Part shown: positions 50,701 through 59,270 of the stretch, piece by piece
Layout of the letters: every line of letters starts with the position of its first letter
How positions within the stretch are numbered: position 1 is the stretch's first letter
Assembly (NCBI RefSeq): GCF_900111945.1
Contig: NZ_FOYO01000002.1
Span: 1-64,000, forward strand
Direction: 5' to 3'
DNA: 64,000 nucleotides
Source: Litoreibacter janthinus
Lineage (GTDB): Bacteria > Pseudomonadota > Alphaproteobacteria > Rhodobacterales > Rhodobacteraceae
Notes under the pieces: model-generated
The model's input: the letters and a program-made list of their open reading frames with translations, nothing else
Told to the model about the DNA's origin: nothing
The model's database searches: none
Made by a program: the position numbers and the translations under genes

Positions 50701-51254
50701 GCACCTATACTGACACAGACGGCTCTTCGATCCCCGATGGGCGCTATGCCGAGGTTACCTTGGGCTATGCCTATCGCCCTATCGACAATGACCGTCTGAA
50801 CGTGCTGGCCAAATATACCTATCTGCACGATCTCTACGGTCAGGAAATTGACGGCACCAACGATCCGGGGCCACGCCAGAAAAGCCATATCCTGTCCTTG
50901 GATGCATCCTATGACCTGAACCGTCAGTGGACGATTGGCGGTAAAGTGGGTTTGCGGTTCTCGCAAAGCTCTCCCAATGCCACCATCGCGTTCCAGAAAA
51001 ACGATGCGTGGCTACTGGTCGCGAATGCGCGCTACCACGTTACCCACAAATGGGATGTGCTGTTGGAAGGGCGGATGCTTCAGGCGGATCAAGCGGGCAC
51101 CACCGAGTTCGGGTTGCTGGGGGCGGCGTATCGCCATTTCGGGAACAACTACAAAATCGGTGTGGGCTACAACTTCGGAACGTTCTCGGACGATCTGAGC
51201 GATTTGACCTATGACGACCGCGGCTTGTTCATCAACCTGATCGCCAAGTTCTAA
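47706..51254 (+). CDS. Predicted outer-membrane beta-barrel protein paired with the giant repeat protein
   Basis: 1182 residues with a signal peptide (MKLTTPFFRALAFGVSLPLVAQAQ). Residues ~25-310 are beta-rich periplasmic-type domains: an Ig-like part with YEAGDTVTFRSKTNYPAYL and a carboxypeptidase-regulatory-like part GAVTVYGTGVRQGATVTALG. From ~320 to the end, alternating amphipathic strands with aromatic girdles (ADLTFGYRADG, GRLAFYTKGKT, YVRAEKDANYLMWGNY, AEVTLGYAYRPI, KIGVGYNFGTF) and a C-terminal ...LIAKF with final Phe are outer-membrane barrel signs. YPVYGDDSTIVEDAPTSGKF is a motif shared by large uncharacterised barrels. Translation is coupled to the giant gene (ATGA overlap). It probably anchors or exports that protein; neither role is proven. 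Confidence 0.78.
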   Translation: MKLTTPFFRALAFGVSLPLVAQAQSFDVDCTVSGGVLPAECAQPNAGEAVSVAVGANTEIDNDTAILGDSGFSISIDGETLVGDARVEDLTRKTDIALSNADVQVKFDGLGARPALNLAITSDNTSYEAGDTVTFRSKTNYPAYLTRGEVRIVDYSSRSGPRVVAVVPVAPNGTVSVVVPEGSDLVAVHRVYDARGRFDETEALGLNQDLRGDFGSVAADVDEGEDRTAIRRIAVSGGAVTVYGTGVRQGATVTALGETVTPAPDGSFVVQRILPAGETDVEVRVSGAGEDLYLQRGVSIPKSEWFGVATADLTFGYRADGGKNAAGGSFEKYYDRGRLAFYTKGKTQSGWEITASADTGEDDLSEIFRNLDKKDPRHLLLRLDSDKAYPVYGDDSTIVEDAPTSGKFYVRAEKDANYLMWGNYKGNITGSEFLRNERTLYGAQGHYATQEQTGKGEARATIDLYAAQPDNLPGRDVFRGTGGSVYFLQRQDLSIGSETISVEIRDPDTGRVISRQTLVYGRDYDINYLQGIVTLTSPLTGAVGGGTVVTDPLGENTVQLTVNYEFTPTAGTIDGYAYGGRAQVWATDQLRLGATGMVEQTDIADQRAYGADLRYELTDNTYLELEYARTEGPGFGQSFSSDGGLIVTNTNAVGGTGEAYLARGQVEFADINPELNGRASFYAERREAGFSTLDYQTTNDEDLFGFALEYEPTAQLSWRLHYDDFKDSAGKTVREAGAELTYKMSERLTWDFGVEHIRKNTPGDPTETGQRTDVAARLTVTQSERLEWYVYAQGTVKHSGGLTKNHRVGAGARYEFAENWSFEGEISDGSTGVGALALFSYESDENTSAYFGYTLDPRREFNGVTLSGKDRGRFITGGRRKLGRDVEIYAENTYDLFGTHRSLTSTYGVDYERSEFLTYSASAELGRIKDPAGDFDRTALSFGVRYENQTGMSARGRLEYRRDRGVLSGTKRDGDTIAAAATVRYKIDESQRLLFSFDGTYTDTDGSSIPDGRYAEVTLGYAYRPIDNDRLNVLAKYTYLHDLYGQEIDGTNDPGPRQKSHILSLDASYDLNRQWTIGGKVGLRFSQSSPNATIAFQKNDAWLLVANARYHVTHKWDVLLEGRMLQADQAGTTEFGLLGAAYRHFGNNYKIGVGYNFGTFSDDLSDLTYDDRGLFINLIAKF

Positions 51255-51265
51255 ACTCATGCAAG

Positions 51266-51293
51266 GTGAAGGAGCGGCACGCCGCCCCTTCAC
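51266..51293 (+). terminator. Hairpin terminator candidate after the barrel gene
   Basis: Arms GTGAAGG and CCTTCAC (51266-51272, 51287-51293) enclose GCGGC/GCCGC, giving a 12-bp stem with one A-C mismatch, 12 bases after the stop codon. No T-run follows, so termination may be weak or Rho-assisted. Confidence 0.6.
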
Positions 51294-51380
51294 AGCTCGC
51301 TTGACGCGGCAAATGCGTGTGCCGTTTACTGAGGTCGTGACGGCGCACTCGCCTTCGGGGCGACATTCAGGGACGCATTT

Positions 51381-52175
51381 ATGGACAACAAACAACGACT
51401 CGAGACGCTGGTAGAGATTTGCGCGCAGGCTGGGGAACTGGCGATGGGCTATTTCGAGAACCAGAACGATCTAGTGGTCGACCGCAAGGGCCATCAGGAC
51501 TTCGTCAGTCAAGCCGACCGCAATGTTGAAGTCCTGACCCGCAAGTTGCTGGAAGAAGCCTTCCCCGATGACGGTATTGTGGGGGAGGAAGACGACCCCA
51601 AGCCTGGCACGTCTGGCTTCACTTGGGTGATCGACCCGATTGACGGGACCACCAACTTCATCAACGGCATTCCCGCGTGGACTGTGGTTGTCGCAGGGGT
51701 GTGTGACGGCAAAACGCAGATCGGGGTAATCCATGATCCATGCCACTCCGAAACCTTTGCCGCGCGGGCAGGCGGCGGGGCGACGCTGAACGGCAAAGCG
51801 CTGGTGCTTGATGACCCGCGCGCGCTGAACGAAGGAACAGTCGGGGTGGGCTATTCCAACCGCGTGGACGCGCAGGGGGTCATCCGCCTTGTCACGGGAT
51901 TGGTGGAGAAAGGCGCAATGTTCCACCGCAATGCGTCGGGCGCGCTGTCGCTGGCCTATGTCGCCGCTGGCAGGTTGCTGGGCTACGCGGAAGAGCACAT
52001 GAACGCGTGGGACTGCATTGCCGGACAGCTTATCGTGGCAGAGGCGGGCGGCGTGGTCGAAGAGCAGGACGCGGACGCGATGATCGCAGATGGAGGTCGC
52101 GTCATTGTCGGCACCTCTGCGGTGTTCAAGCCTTTGCTTGCGATTTGCGAAGCGTCTTTCCCGCCGACGACCTAG
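51381..52175 (+). CDS. Inositol monophosphatase-family phosphatase
   Basis: 264 residues of the Mg2+-dependent, Li+-sensitive phosphatase superfamily: VSQADRNVE, IVGEEDD (metal-binding Glu), DPIDGTTNF with Asp85 and Asp88, and NAWDCIAGQLIVAEAGG with the third metal Asp. Family members cleave inositol phosphates, PAP or sugar phosphates; the substrate cannot be told from sequence. It is convergent with, and overlaps by four bases, the ABC ATPase gene of a transport cluster beside a Na/Pi-type transporter and PhnDCEE. That context suggests release of phosphate from an imported organophosphate (inference). Confidence 0.88.
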   Translation: MDNKQRLETLVEICAQAGELAMGYFENQNDLVVDRKGHQDFVSQADRNVEVLTRKLLEEAFPDDGIVGEEDDPKPGTSGFTWVIDPIDGTTNFINGIPAWTVVVAGVCDGKTQIGVIHDPCHSETFAARAGGGATLNGKALVLDDPRALNEGTVGVGYSNRVDAQGVIRLVTGLVEKGAMFHRNASGALSLAYVAAGRLLGYAEEHMNAWDCIAGQLIVAEAGGVVEEQDADAMIADGGRVIVGTSAVFKPLLAICEASFPPTT

Positions 52176-53236
52176 CCTTCAGGCAGCAACACAGGGCCCT
52201 TTTCCGCAAAGCCGACGGTGACGTCGCTGCCCACGTTTAGCGGGCTGTCCACATCGTCTTGCACGGCGAACATCGAGCCAAACTCGGCCTCTAACGTGTA
52301 TTCCATGCGCACTCCCACATAGGTCGCCTTGGCGATCTTTGCCTTGAACCCGTCTTTGGCGCCGATGACCAAACGCGAGGGGCGCACCGCCATTGTCGCA
52401 GGCCCAACGGGGATGCCGCGGGACGGCAACTGATAGCGGTAGGTTTCAATTGCAATGGTGGCTTGGTCCCCGTCCACTTTCTCAATGGTGCAAGGCAGCA
52501 GGTTCGCTTCGCCGATGAAGTCCGCAACAAAGCGGTCAACGGGGGCATCATAAAGCTGGCGGGGTGTGCCGATCTGGGCAATGGCGGCGTTGCGCATCAC
52601 CACGATTTCGTCCGAGACGGCCAGCGCTTCTTCCTGATCATGGGTCACATAGACAACCGTCAGGCCAAGGTCTTTCTGGATGGCGCGAATATCCTCACGC
52701 ACCTGACGCCGCAGCTTGGCGTCGAGGTTGGACAGCGGCTCGTCAAACAGCAAAACCTGCGGCTCCAGCACCAAGGCGCGCGCAACCGCGACGCGCTGCT
52801 GCTGGCCGCCGGATAATTCGCTGGGCAGGCGGGCATCGAAACCCTTGAGGCCGACGAGGTCTAGGCCCACCAAGGCACGTTCTCGCGTTTCGGCTTTCGA
52901 GAACCCCGAGAAGGACAGCCCGTAGGATACGTTTTCCAACACCGACATATGCGGGAACAGCGCGTAGGACTGGAACACCATCGACACGTCGCGGTCGGTC
53001 GCGGGCAGAGTGGTTACATCCGCGTCGCCGATCAGGATGCGGCCTTTCGTGGCCATCTCCAGCCCGGCGATCATCCGCAAGGTTGTGGTCTTGCCGCACC
53101 CCGACGGGCCAAGCAGGGTCACCAGCTTTCCTGCCTCGATCTCAAGGTTCACATTGTCCACGGCCAGCACGTCGCGGCCATAAATCTTGCTGACATTCTG
53201 GAAGCTTACCGGCGCAGCCTTGGAGTTGATTTTCAT
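52172..53236 (-). CDS. ABC transporter ATP-binding protein (FbpC/PotA type)
   Basis: 354 residues. Walker A GPSGCGKTTTLRMIAG, Q-loop MVFQSYALFPHMSVLENVSYGL, signature LSGGQQQRVAVARALV, Walker B VLLFDEPLSNLD, H-loop VTHDQEEAL and a C-terminal TOBE domain (~280-350, TMAVRPSRLVIG) place it with the iron/putrescine/2-aminoethylphosphonate importer ATPases. It energises the fused permease encoded nine bases upstream. The substrate must be read from context, not from this subunit. Confidence 0.9.
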   Translation of the reverse strand: MKINSKAAPVSFQNVSKIYGRDVLAVDNVNLEIEAGKLVTLLGPSGCGKTTTLRMIAGLEMATKGRILIGDADVTTLPATDRDVSMVFQSYALFPHMSVLENVSYGLSFSGFSKAETRERALVGLDLVGLKGFDARLPSELSGGQQQRVAVARALVLEPQVLLFDEPLSNLDAKLRRQVREDIRAIQKDLGLTVVYVTHDQEEALAVSDEIVVMRNAAIAQIGTPRQLYDAPVDRFVADFIGEANLLPCTIEKVDGDQATIAIETYRYQLPSRGIPVGPATMAVRPSRLVIGAKDGFKAKIAKATYVGVRMEYTLEAEFGSMFAVQDDVDSPLNVGSDVTVGFAEKGPVLLPEG

Positions 53237-53245
53237 ACTGTTCCC

Positions 53246-55462
53246 TCAGACATTTGTGCGCGACTGGCTCATGCGCCGCCCGATTTCGGTGCGCCCGACG
53301 ATCAGTTGCATGACTCCCACGACGGTCAGCATCACGAAGATCAATGTTGTCGAATAGGCGATGGCCAGACCGTAGTCGTTATTCTCGACCCGCCCGATGA
53401 TGTAGCTGGTCGCCATGTCATATTCCGCCGACACAAGGAAGATCACCGCCGAAATGGCCGTCATTGCCCGCACGAAGCTGTAGACCAACGCCGCCAAAAT
53501 GGCAGGGCGCAGCAACGGCAGGATCACCTTGCGGAAGGTCTGCCAGCTGTTGGCCCCAAGGGTGAGCGACGATTCATCGAGCGATTTGTCGAGCTGCGAC
53601 ATCGACGCGATCCCCGCGCGCACCCCAACGGGCATGTTGCGGAAAATGAAGCTGATGATCAGGATCAACCCTGTGCCGGTGATCTCGATCGGCGGGACGT
53701 TGAAGGCAAGGATGTAGCTGACGCCAATGACAGTGCCGGGAATGGCAAAGCTGAGCATGGTGCCGAACTCGAACGCGTTCTTGCCCGCGAATGTTTGGCG
53801 CGTCAGTAGGTAGGCGGTGATCAAGCCAACCACTGCTGTAAGCGGGGCCGCTGCCGCTGCGATGTAGATGGTCGTCCAGAAGCTATCCCAAGCCGCGCCG
53901 GTCCAACGGATACCGCTATCCTCGATCCTGACGGAGAAGGCAGTGACGTAATGCTTGAAGGTCAGGTCATTGTTGACGCCCCAAAGCTCCACCACGCTGC
54001 CGTAAAGGATCATCCCGTAGATCACGATGGTGAACAGCCCCCACGCGCCGGCGATCACGAAGACCGGAATGGAAAGCCCGCTTGGCATCATCGGATGCAC
54101 GCCTGCGTCACCTTTGCCGGATACTGTGGTGTAGCTTTTCTTTCCCAGCCACGCGCGCTGCGCGTAGAAAGCCGACAGGGTGAAGAACAGCAGCACCATA
54201 GCCAGCACTGCCGCGCGGCCTTGGTCATATTGTGCGCCGACAATGGCGAAGAAAATCTCGGTCGACAGCACGTCGAAGTTGCCGCCAAGCACCAGCGGGT
54301 TGCCGAAATCTGCCATACTTTCGATGAAGCCCAGCAGGAAGGCGTTTGCAAGGCCGGGCCGCATCAGGGGCAGTGACACAGTGCGGAAGGTTTGCCACTT
54401 GTTGGCCCGTAACGTTTGTGCGGCTTCCTCCATTGAAGGGGAGACGCCCTCGACCACGCCGATCAGCACGAGGAAGGCGATTGGGGTGAAAGCCAGAACC
54501 TGCGCGATCAGCACGCCCGGCAGGCCGTAAAGCCACCGGCTAGGCTGCACGCCAAAAAGCTCTGACACAAATTGTGTGACAGCGCCGGACAGGCCGAACA
54601 GCAAGATCAGCGCCAACCCGATCACGAAGGGCGGGGTGATGATGGGCAGAACTGTCAGGGCCCGAAGCGCGCGTTTGTAGCGGAAGCCGGATCGGGTGAC
54701 GACCAGCGCGAAGACAAGGCCAAGCACCGTGGTCAGCAGCCCCACGAGGACTGCGAGGAACAGCGAGTTCCACGCCACGCCACACCGCCCGCCGCTCAGG
54801 CATCCCAAGCCCCAGAGCCTGTCGTCAAAGAACTTTGCTGCGAACACGCTGACGGAATAACCGCCCCCTTCGGTGACGAAGGCGGCCAGCAACATTTTGG
54901 CGATGGGGAAGAACACGAAGGTGGTCACGATGACAATCACGCCACCAATGGCGCTGACCACAAAAACATCCCCGTTGATGGCTCCACGCGCCGCAACGCC
55001 TTGGGTGAACAGGAACAAGAAGGCGGAGGCTGCGACCATCGCGCCGAACCCCATGCCGAATTGCCGGTCGTCAAGCTCCCCGAAGACGGCCTTCAACCAT
55101 TCGAAATTGAACCCGCGGATCCCAATGCCGAAGCCCTGCGCGGTCAGCCAGCCAAAGCCAAGCGCGCCAGACAGGATCAAGATTTTCGCGTAGAGGGGAT
55201 CGCTTTTGGGCCGCCCGATTGCGAGAAGCGACAGCGCTAGCGGCAGGATCAGCGGCGCGAGCCAGAGCTTTTCACCCTGTGCAATCAGGAAGGCCGCAGG
55301 GGCATAATCTTCGTCGAACGGATAGCCGTCCACCAGCCATTCAAACGACAGGATTCCGTCCTCCACCCCGTACCAGGGGAGAAGCAGGAACCCGACCCAC
55401 CCCGCCACGATCCAGAAGATCAGCGCGGGGTGGGAGGTCTTGGTGCTTGTGGTGTTACGCAA
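53246..55462 (-). CDS. ABC transporter permease, two fused FbpB/CysT-type halves
   Basis: 738 residues, roughly 14 membrane segments, with two binding-protein-dependent transport domains. The EAA loops are EEAAQTLRANKWQTFRTVSLPLMRPGL (first half) and DESSLTLGANSWQTFRKVILPLLRPA-type (second half). Both permease halves are therefore on one chain, as in FbpB and in the AepW-type permeases. Three bases separate it from the binding-protein gene upstream and nine from the ATPase gene downstream, so the three form one operon. Confidence 0.9.
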   Translation of the reverse strand: MRNTTSTKTSHPALIFWIVAGWVGFLLLPWYGVEDGILSFEWLVDGYPFDEDYAPAAFLIAQGEKLWLAPLILPLALSLLAIGRPKSDPLYAKILILSGALGFGWLTAQGFGIGIRGFNFEWLKAVFGELDDRQFGMGFGAMVAASAFLFLFTQGVAARGAINGDVFVVSAIGGVIVIVTTFVFFPIAKMLLAAFVTEGGGYSVSVFAAKFFDDRLWGLGCLSGGRCGVAWNSLFLAVLVGLLTTVLGLVFALVVTRSGFRYKRALRALTVLPIITPPFVIGLALILLFGLSGAVTQFVSELFGVQPSRWLYGLPGVLIAQVLAFTPIAFLVLIGVVEGVSPSMEEAAQTLRANKWQTFRTVSLPLMRPGLANAFLLGFIESMADFGNPLVLGGNFDVLSTEIFFAIVGAQYDQGRAAVLAMVLLFFTLSAFYAQRAWLGKKSYTTVSGKGDAGVHPMMPSGLSIPVFVIAGAWGLFTIVIYGMILYGSVVELWGVNNDLTFKHYVTAFSVRIEDSGIRWTGAAWDSFWTTIYIAAAAAPLTAVVGLITAYLLTRQTFAGKNAFEFGTMLSFAIPGTVIGVSYILAFNVPPIEITGTGLILIISFIFRNMPVGVRAGIASMSQLDKSLDESSLTLGANSWQTFRKVILPLLRPAILAALVYSFVRAMTAISAVIFLVSAEYDMATSYIIGRVENNDYGLAIAYSTTLIFVMLTVVGVMQLIVGRTEIGRRMSQSRTNV

Positions 55463-55465
55463 GGA

Positions 55466-56491
55466 TTATTGCGGCAGTGTAGAGACGTCTTCGTCCCATT
55501 TTTGCAGCAGGCGCTTGCGCTCGTCCGACGACCCGTAGGTTTTGAAGTCGTAGTCGATCAGCTTGATGGACGACATGTCCGGCGCAGAAGGCGAGGTTTC
55601 GGCGCCTTTGTTGGACGGCACTTGGAACGCGTTAACTTGCAGTGCCAGATTTTGCGCATCAGCGGAGAGTGCCCAGTCATAGAACTTCTTGGCCTCGTCC
55701 ATGTTGCGCGCGCCTTTGATGATCGACATGGAGCCGATCTCGTAGCCGGTGCCTTCACACGGGGCGACAACTTTGACGGGGAAACCCGACACAGCCTGCG
55801 CCACGGCGTCGTGCATGAATACGATACCGATTGTGTTCTCGCCACGGCCAGCCGCTTTGATCGGGGCCGAACCGGACTTGGTGTATTGGTTGATGTTGGC
55901 GTGCAGGCCCTTCATGAAATCGAAGCCGTCGTCTTCACCAAACAGTTGCACCATCGTCGCCAAGGTCGTGTAGGCCGTGCCCGAGGAGTTCGGGTTCGCC
56001 ATTTGCACATGGCCTTTGTATTCAGGCTTTAGCAGGTCTTTCCAGCAGGCAGGTTCCGGCAGGTTGTTCGCCGCCAACAGGTCGGTGTTGTAGCCATAGC
56101 CCAACGCGCCCGAATAGATGCCGATGGTCTTGTCGCCGGCACTTGTGGCTTGCGAAATCGCCCAGTCGTTAAGCTCGCCGCGCATGGGGGAGACATAGGG
56201 TTCCGTCAGGTCTTCCTCTGCGGCTTGCAGGTGCGGATCACCGGTGCCGCCCCACCAGACATCGCCTTTCGGGTTGGTCGATTCCGCTTTGATCTGGGCA
56301 AAGGTTTCGCCCGATGACTTGCGGGTCATATTGACGTCGATGCCGGTCGCATCCTCGAAACTTCGTGCCATCAGTTGGCACCAGTCTTCTTGCGCCGAGC
56401 AATAAAGCGTTAGCTTATCAGCCTGCGCCGCCGACACGCTGGCCATCATCGCCAACAGTGACGGGATCGCCAGTTTTGTGAACTTTCTCAT
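55466..56491 (-). CDS. ABC transporter substrate-binding protein (iron/2-aminoethylphosphonate/polyamine-type)
   Basis: 341 residues with a Sec signal (LLAMMASVSAAQA). The mature protein, KLTLYCSAQEDWCQLMARSFEDATGI, DVWWGGTGDPHLQAAEEDL, NPNSSGTAYTTLATMVQLFGEDDGFDFM and GIVFMHDAVAQAVSGFPV, belongs to the FbpA/PotD-like cluster that includes Fe3+ and 2-aminoethylphosphonate binding proteins. The paired tyrosines that bind iron in FbpA are not apparent, and the neighbourhood is phosphorus-related, so an organophosphorus ligand is as likely as iron (inference). AGGGAGG precedes the ATG. It is first in the SBP-permease-ATPase operon. Confidence 0.85.
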   Translation of the reverse strand: MRKFTKLAIPSLLAMMASVSAAQADKLTLYCSAQEDWCQLMARSFEDATGIDVNMTRKSSGETFAQIKAESTNPKGDVWWGGTGDPHLQAAEEDLTEPYVSPMRGELNDWAISQATSAGDKTIGIYSGALGYGYNTDLLAANNLPEPACWKDLLKPEYKGHVQMANPNSSGTAYTTLATMVQLFGEDDGFDFMKGLHANINQYTKSGSAPIKAAGRGENTIGIVFMHDAVAQAVSGFPVKVVAPCEGTGYEIGSMSIIKGARNMDEAKKFYDWALSADAQNLALQVNAFQVPSNKGAETSPSAPDMSSIKLIDYDFKTYGSSDERKRLLQKWDEDVSTLPQ

Positions 56492-56529
56492 AGTATCCTC
56501 CCTAGGTTTACGTCGTCTTGGTCTTAGTT

Positions 56530-56547
56530 GCTGCTCTTTGAGGCAGC
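56530..56547. repeat. Hairpin between Na/Pi-type gene and binding-protein gene
   Basis: GCTGCTC-TTT-GAGGCAGC pairs with one bulged base in the 75-base gap between the two minus-strand genes. It may attenuate or separate their transcription; no T-run follows. Confidence 0.4.
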
Positions 56548-56566
56548 TTGGTCAACAATTTTCTGC

Positions 56567-58216
56567 TCAGCCTGTCTCGTCAGCGGTGCTAAGGCGGCTT
56601 GATAAAAGCGCGCCGGTGGCTTCAACAATCGGGTAGGCCGCGTAGGTAAACGCCGTGTTCACCTGTTTGAGTGCGCGGATGGTTTCCTGATGCAGATTGC
56701 TGGTCTCCACACTCGCAGCATTGCCGCTGCGCAGGCGGTCAAGGTGGTGCGCCTGAAGGCGATGTTCTGCGTCCCGCGCGCGGTCTTTCTCCTCCACAAG
56801 TTGTATCGCCGCTTCGGCGTCGCCTGTCATCAGCACGTTCAGGCCAAGCTGCACATTTGACAATACGCGGTCGTGGAAATCGGTGAGGTCACGTAAACCC
56901 TCCTTAGAGAAGGACAGCCCGTCCGCATGGAGCTTGCGCGCGTTCTCGACAAGGTTGGACGACACCTGATCGCCTGCGTCCTCCAGATGGTTGGCGATGG
57001 TTGCGATATCCATTGCGCGGCTTGCCTGCGCGGCGGACAGCACGCCTTCCTGCAACTGTGCAATGTAGAGCTTCACCTCGAAATGCATGCGGTCCACCTC
57101 GTTCTCGCTTTCGCAAATCGTCTGGTAGACGGCTTCGTCCCATTCGCTCATCAGGCCCAGGGCGGGGACGAGCATTGTATAAACCTGCTCCCCCATCTCC
57201 AGAACTTCGCGGGCAGCGCAGGCCAAGGCACGCTCGGGATCGGTGGTTGTCATGTCCAAGGCACTTATGCGCCGCGGCTTGGATGCGGCTTTGTCAGGCA
57301 GCATGGCGGTGGCAAGGCGCAGGGCTGGTGTGATCAACGCCATTCCGAGGCCCAGAACCACCACGTTAAACAGCAGGTGGATGTTGATCGATTGCACCGC
57401 TGCATCCGCGCCAAGCAGACCCGTGTGATCGCGCCATTCAAGGAGGGCAATCAGCGCAAGCACCGCGCCGCCACCACGAATCAAGAGGTTCGCGAGCATC
57501 ACCCGTCTGGCCGATTGCGCGGCGGACATGGTCAGTAATACTGGGATCGTGGCACCACCAAGGTTCGCGCCCAATACGATTGCGGCGGCGGTCGGAGCCT
57601 GAAGGATGCCTTCGGCGGCCATGGCAACAACAGCCAGAACGGTGGCAACGCTGGAATGAACGGCCCACGCCAGAACGGCGCCGAGCAGGAAGGAGGTCAA
57701 CAAATCTTGCGACAGGTAGGAGAAGATCAGCGCGGTGACTTCGCTCTCTTGCAGGGGTGCGGTGGCGGCGCGGATCATGGTCAGCGACGTTAGCACCAAA
57801 GCGATGCCAATGATGATGCGCCCGGTTTGTTTGGCGCGTCGGGATTGGGCCTTCAGGAATAAGGCGACCCCCACGACCAGCAGGACAGGGATCAGCGCAG
57901 AGATGGGCGTCAACAGAATGCGTGAAGCGATGGCGGACCCGAGATCAGCCCCTAGGATTACGGCCAAGCTGCTCCCGGCCGACAAGGTGCCAGCGGCGGC
58001 AAACCCCGCGACCAGCATGGCCACAGCGGTCGAGCTTTGCATCGCGATGGCGGCTAAAAGTCCGCTGGCGGCGGCGGTTGAGTTTTTCTCGGACGCGCGC
58101 CGGACGCCTGTGCGAAGCGGCCCAGAGAAGCCGCGTTCAATCCCAGTGCGCACCAACCGCACGGACCACAAGAGCAGCGCGATTGCCCCTGCAAGATTCC
58201 CGACGATCAGGATCAC
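56567..58216 (-). CDS. Na/Pi cotransporter-family protein with PhoU-like C-terminus
   Basis: 549 residues. The N-terminal half has repeated membrane segments with the family's QSS motifs: AAIAMQSSTAVAMLVAG and the second copy AWAVHSSVATVLAVVAM, plus VILGADLGSAI and VLGANLGGATIP. From ~330 the protein is cytoplasmic and helical (CAAREVLEMGEQVYTML, IATIANHLEDAGDQV), similar to PhoU. Such NptA/YjbB-type proteins move phosphate with sodium; some act as exporters. It is transcribed divergently from the DeoR regulator. With two phosphatases and PhnDCEE nearby it fits a phosphorus-handling module. Confidence 0.88.
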   Translation of the reverse strand: MILIVGNLAGAIALLLWSVRLVRTGIERGFSGPLRTGVRRASEKNSTAAASGLLAAIAMQSSTAVAMLVAGFAAAGTLSAGSSLAVILGADLGSAIASRILLTPISALIPVLLVVGVALFLKAQSRRAKQTGRIIIGIALVLTSLTMIRAATAPLQESEVTALIFSYLSQDLLTSFLLGAVLAWAVHSSVATVLAVVAMAAEGILQAPTAAAIVLGANLGGATIPVLLTMSAAQSARRVMLANLLIRGGGAVLALIALLEWRDHTGLLGADAAVQSINIHLLFNVVVLGLGMALITPALRLATAMLPDKAASKPRRISALDMTTTDPERALACAAREVLEMGEQVYTMLVPALGLMSEWDEAVYQTICESENEVDRMHFEVKLYIAQLQEGVLSAAQASRAMDIATIANHLEDAGDQVSSNLVENARKLHADGLSFSKEGLRDLTDFHDRVLSNVQLGLNVLMTGDAEAAIQLVEEKDRARDAEHRLQAHHLDRLRSGNAASVETSNLHQETIRALKQVNTAFTYAAYPIVEATGALLSSRLSTADETG

Positions 58217-58414
58217 AGACCTATGCCCGATCCAAGTTTTACCTCATTCAGAGGAGTCACTTTTCCACCATCAATCCTTTGACCTCCAAAAGGCCGTTAG
58301 CCAATCGGACCACTGAAATGTGCTATATGCAACATTTTTTCTTGCAATAAAGTGGAGAAGGCCACAGTTTTGGCGGCAAGTTGGGGGCTTTCACTCGAAA
58401 ATTAGAAGGCGTTT
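58217..58414. promoter_or_regulatory. Divergent promoter region, Na/Pi-type gene and DeoR regulator
   Basis: 198 bases between divergent starts. TGCAA-N9-TTGCA (58328-58346) lies in the AT-richest part and is a candidate operator for the DeoR-type protein. No Pho-box-like direct repeat (CTGTCAT type) was recognised. Confidence 0.4.
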
Positions 58415-59212
58415 ATGTCGCTTGATGTTGGACTAGAAACACGGCCGAAGCTGAAAAAGCAGGAGCGTCGCGAGCATATTCTGCTTGAGCTGCGACTGCG
58501 GCCGCATGTTCGCATCTCCGAGTTGGCAGAACGGTTTCGCGTGTCGACAGAGACCGTCCGGCGCGATTTGGAAAAGCTAAGTGCGGACGGCCTTTTGGAC
58601 CGTGCGCATGGTGGCGCATCCGCTCTGGCGTCCGGCCACTATCCGGGCTTTGATGAACGGGCCTCCGCCCGCGTCGAGGAACGCGAACGGATCGGGCGTA
58701 TGGCCGCGAGCCTTGTGCAACCCGGTGAGACGTTAATGGTTGATTCCGGCTCCACCACTGTGCAGTTCGCCCGCTTCCTTGCCTATGACGGGACGCCCTG
58801 CATTGTGATTACCAACAGCTTTCCGGTGGCGATGGCCCTTGGCCAAAGCGATGCGGCAAGCGTTATCATGTGTCCGGGTGACTACCTGCCATCGGAATCT
58901 GCCGTCATCGGAACCGACGCCGTCGAGTTTTTGGAACGCCATTCGGTCGACCGGTGCCTGATCGGCGCGACGGGCATCAGTGAAGGGGGGCCGTCGGAAA
59001 CCGTGAGGGGGTTTGCGGCGATCAAGCGCGCGATGTTGCGCAGAAGCACGGTGTCACACCTGCTGGTCGACTGTGAGAAATTTGGGCGAAAAGGGCTCGC
59101 CCAAGTCGGGAACCTGTCAGACATGACGTCTGTGATTTCCGATCAAGAGCCTGAGGAAGAGCTCGCAAGCTGGCTCCGACGCGCAGATGTCGAAGTGCTT
59201 GTCGCCCGTTGA
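58415..59212 (+). CDS. DeoR/GlpR-family transcriptional regulator
   Basis: 265 residues: N-terminal winged HTH with the family signature RREHILLELRLRPHVRISELAERFRVSTETVRRDLEKL-like, then DRAHGGASAL, and a DeoR sensor domain (MVDSGSTTVQFARFL, VITNSFPVAMAL, DRCLIGATGISEGG, VDCEKFGRKGL). Members sense phosphorylated sugars or polyols such as glycerol 3-phosphate or inositol-type phosphates and usually repress. It leads, 58 bases ahead, the phnDCEE-HAD genes and is divergent from the Na/Pi-type gene, so it probably controls both sides. A phosphorylated effector would suit the module. Confidence 0.88.
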   Translation: MSLDVGLETRPKLKKQERREHILLELRLRPHVRISELAERFRVSTETVRRDLEKLSADGLLDRAHGGASALASGHYPGFDERASARVEERERIGRMAASLVQPGETLMVDSGSTTVQFARFLAYDGTPCIVITNSFPVAMALGQSDAASVIMCPGDYLPSESAVIGTDAVEFLERHSVDRCLIGATGISEGGPSETVRGFAAIKRAMLRRSTVSHLLVDCEKFGRKGLAQVGNLSDMTSVISDQEPEEELASWLRRADVEVLVAR

Positions 59213-59270
59213 ATTCGAAAGCGCCTGACTGGAAACGGCAGGCCACTATGCAAAACCAAGGGAGGAAACC

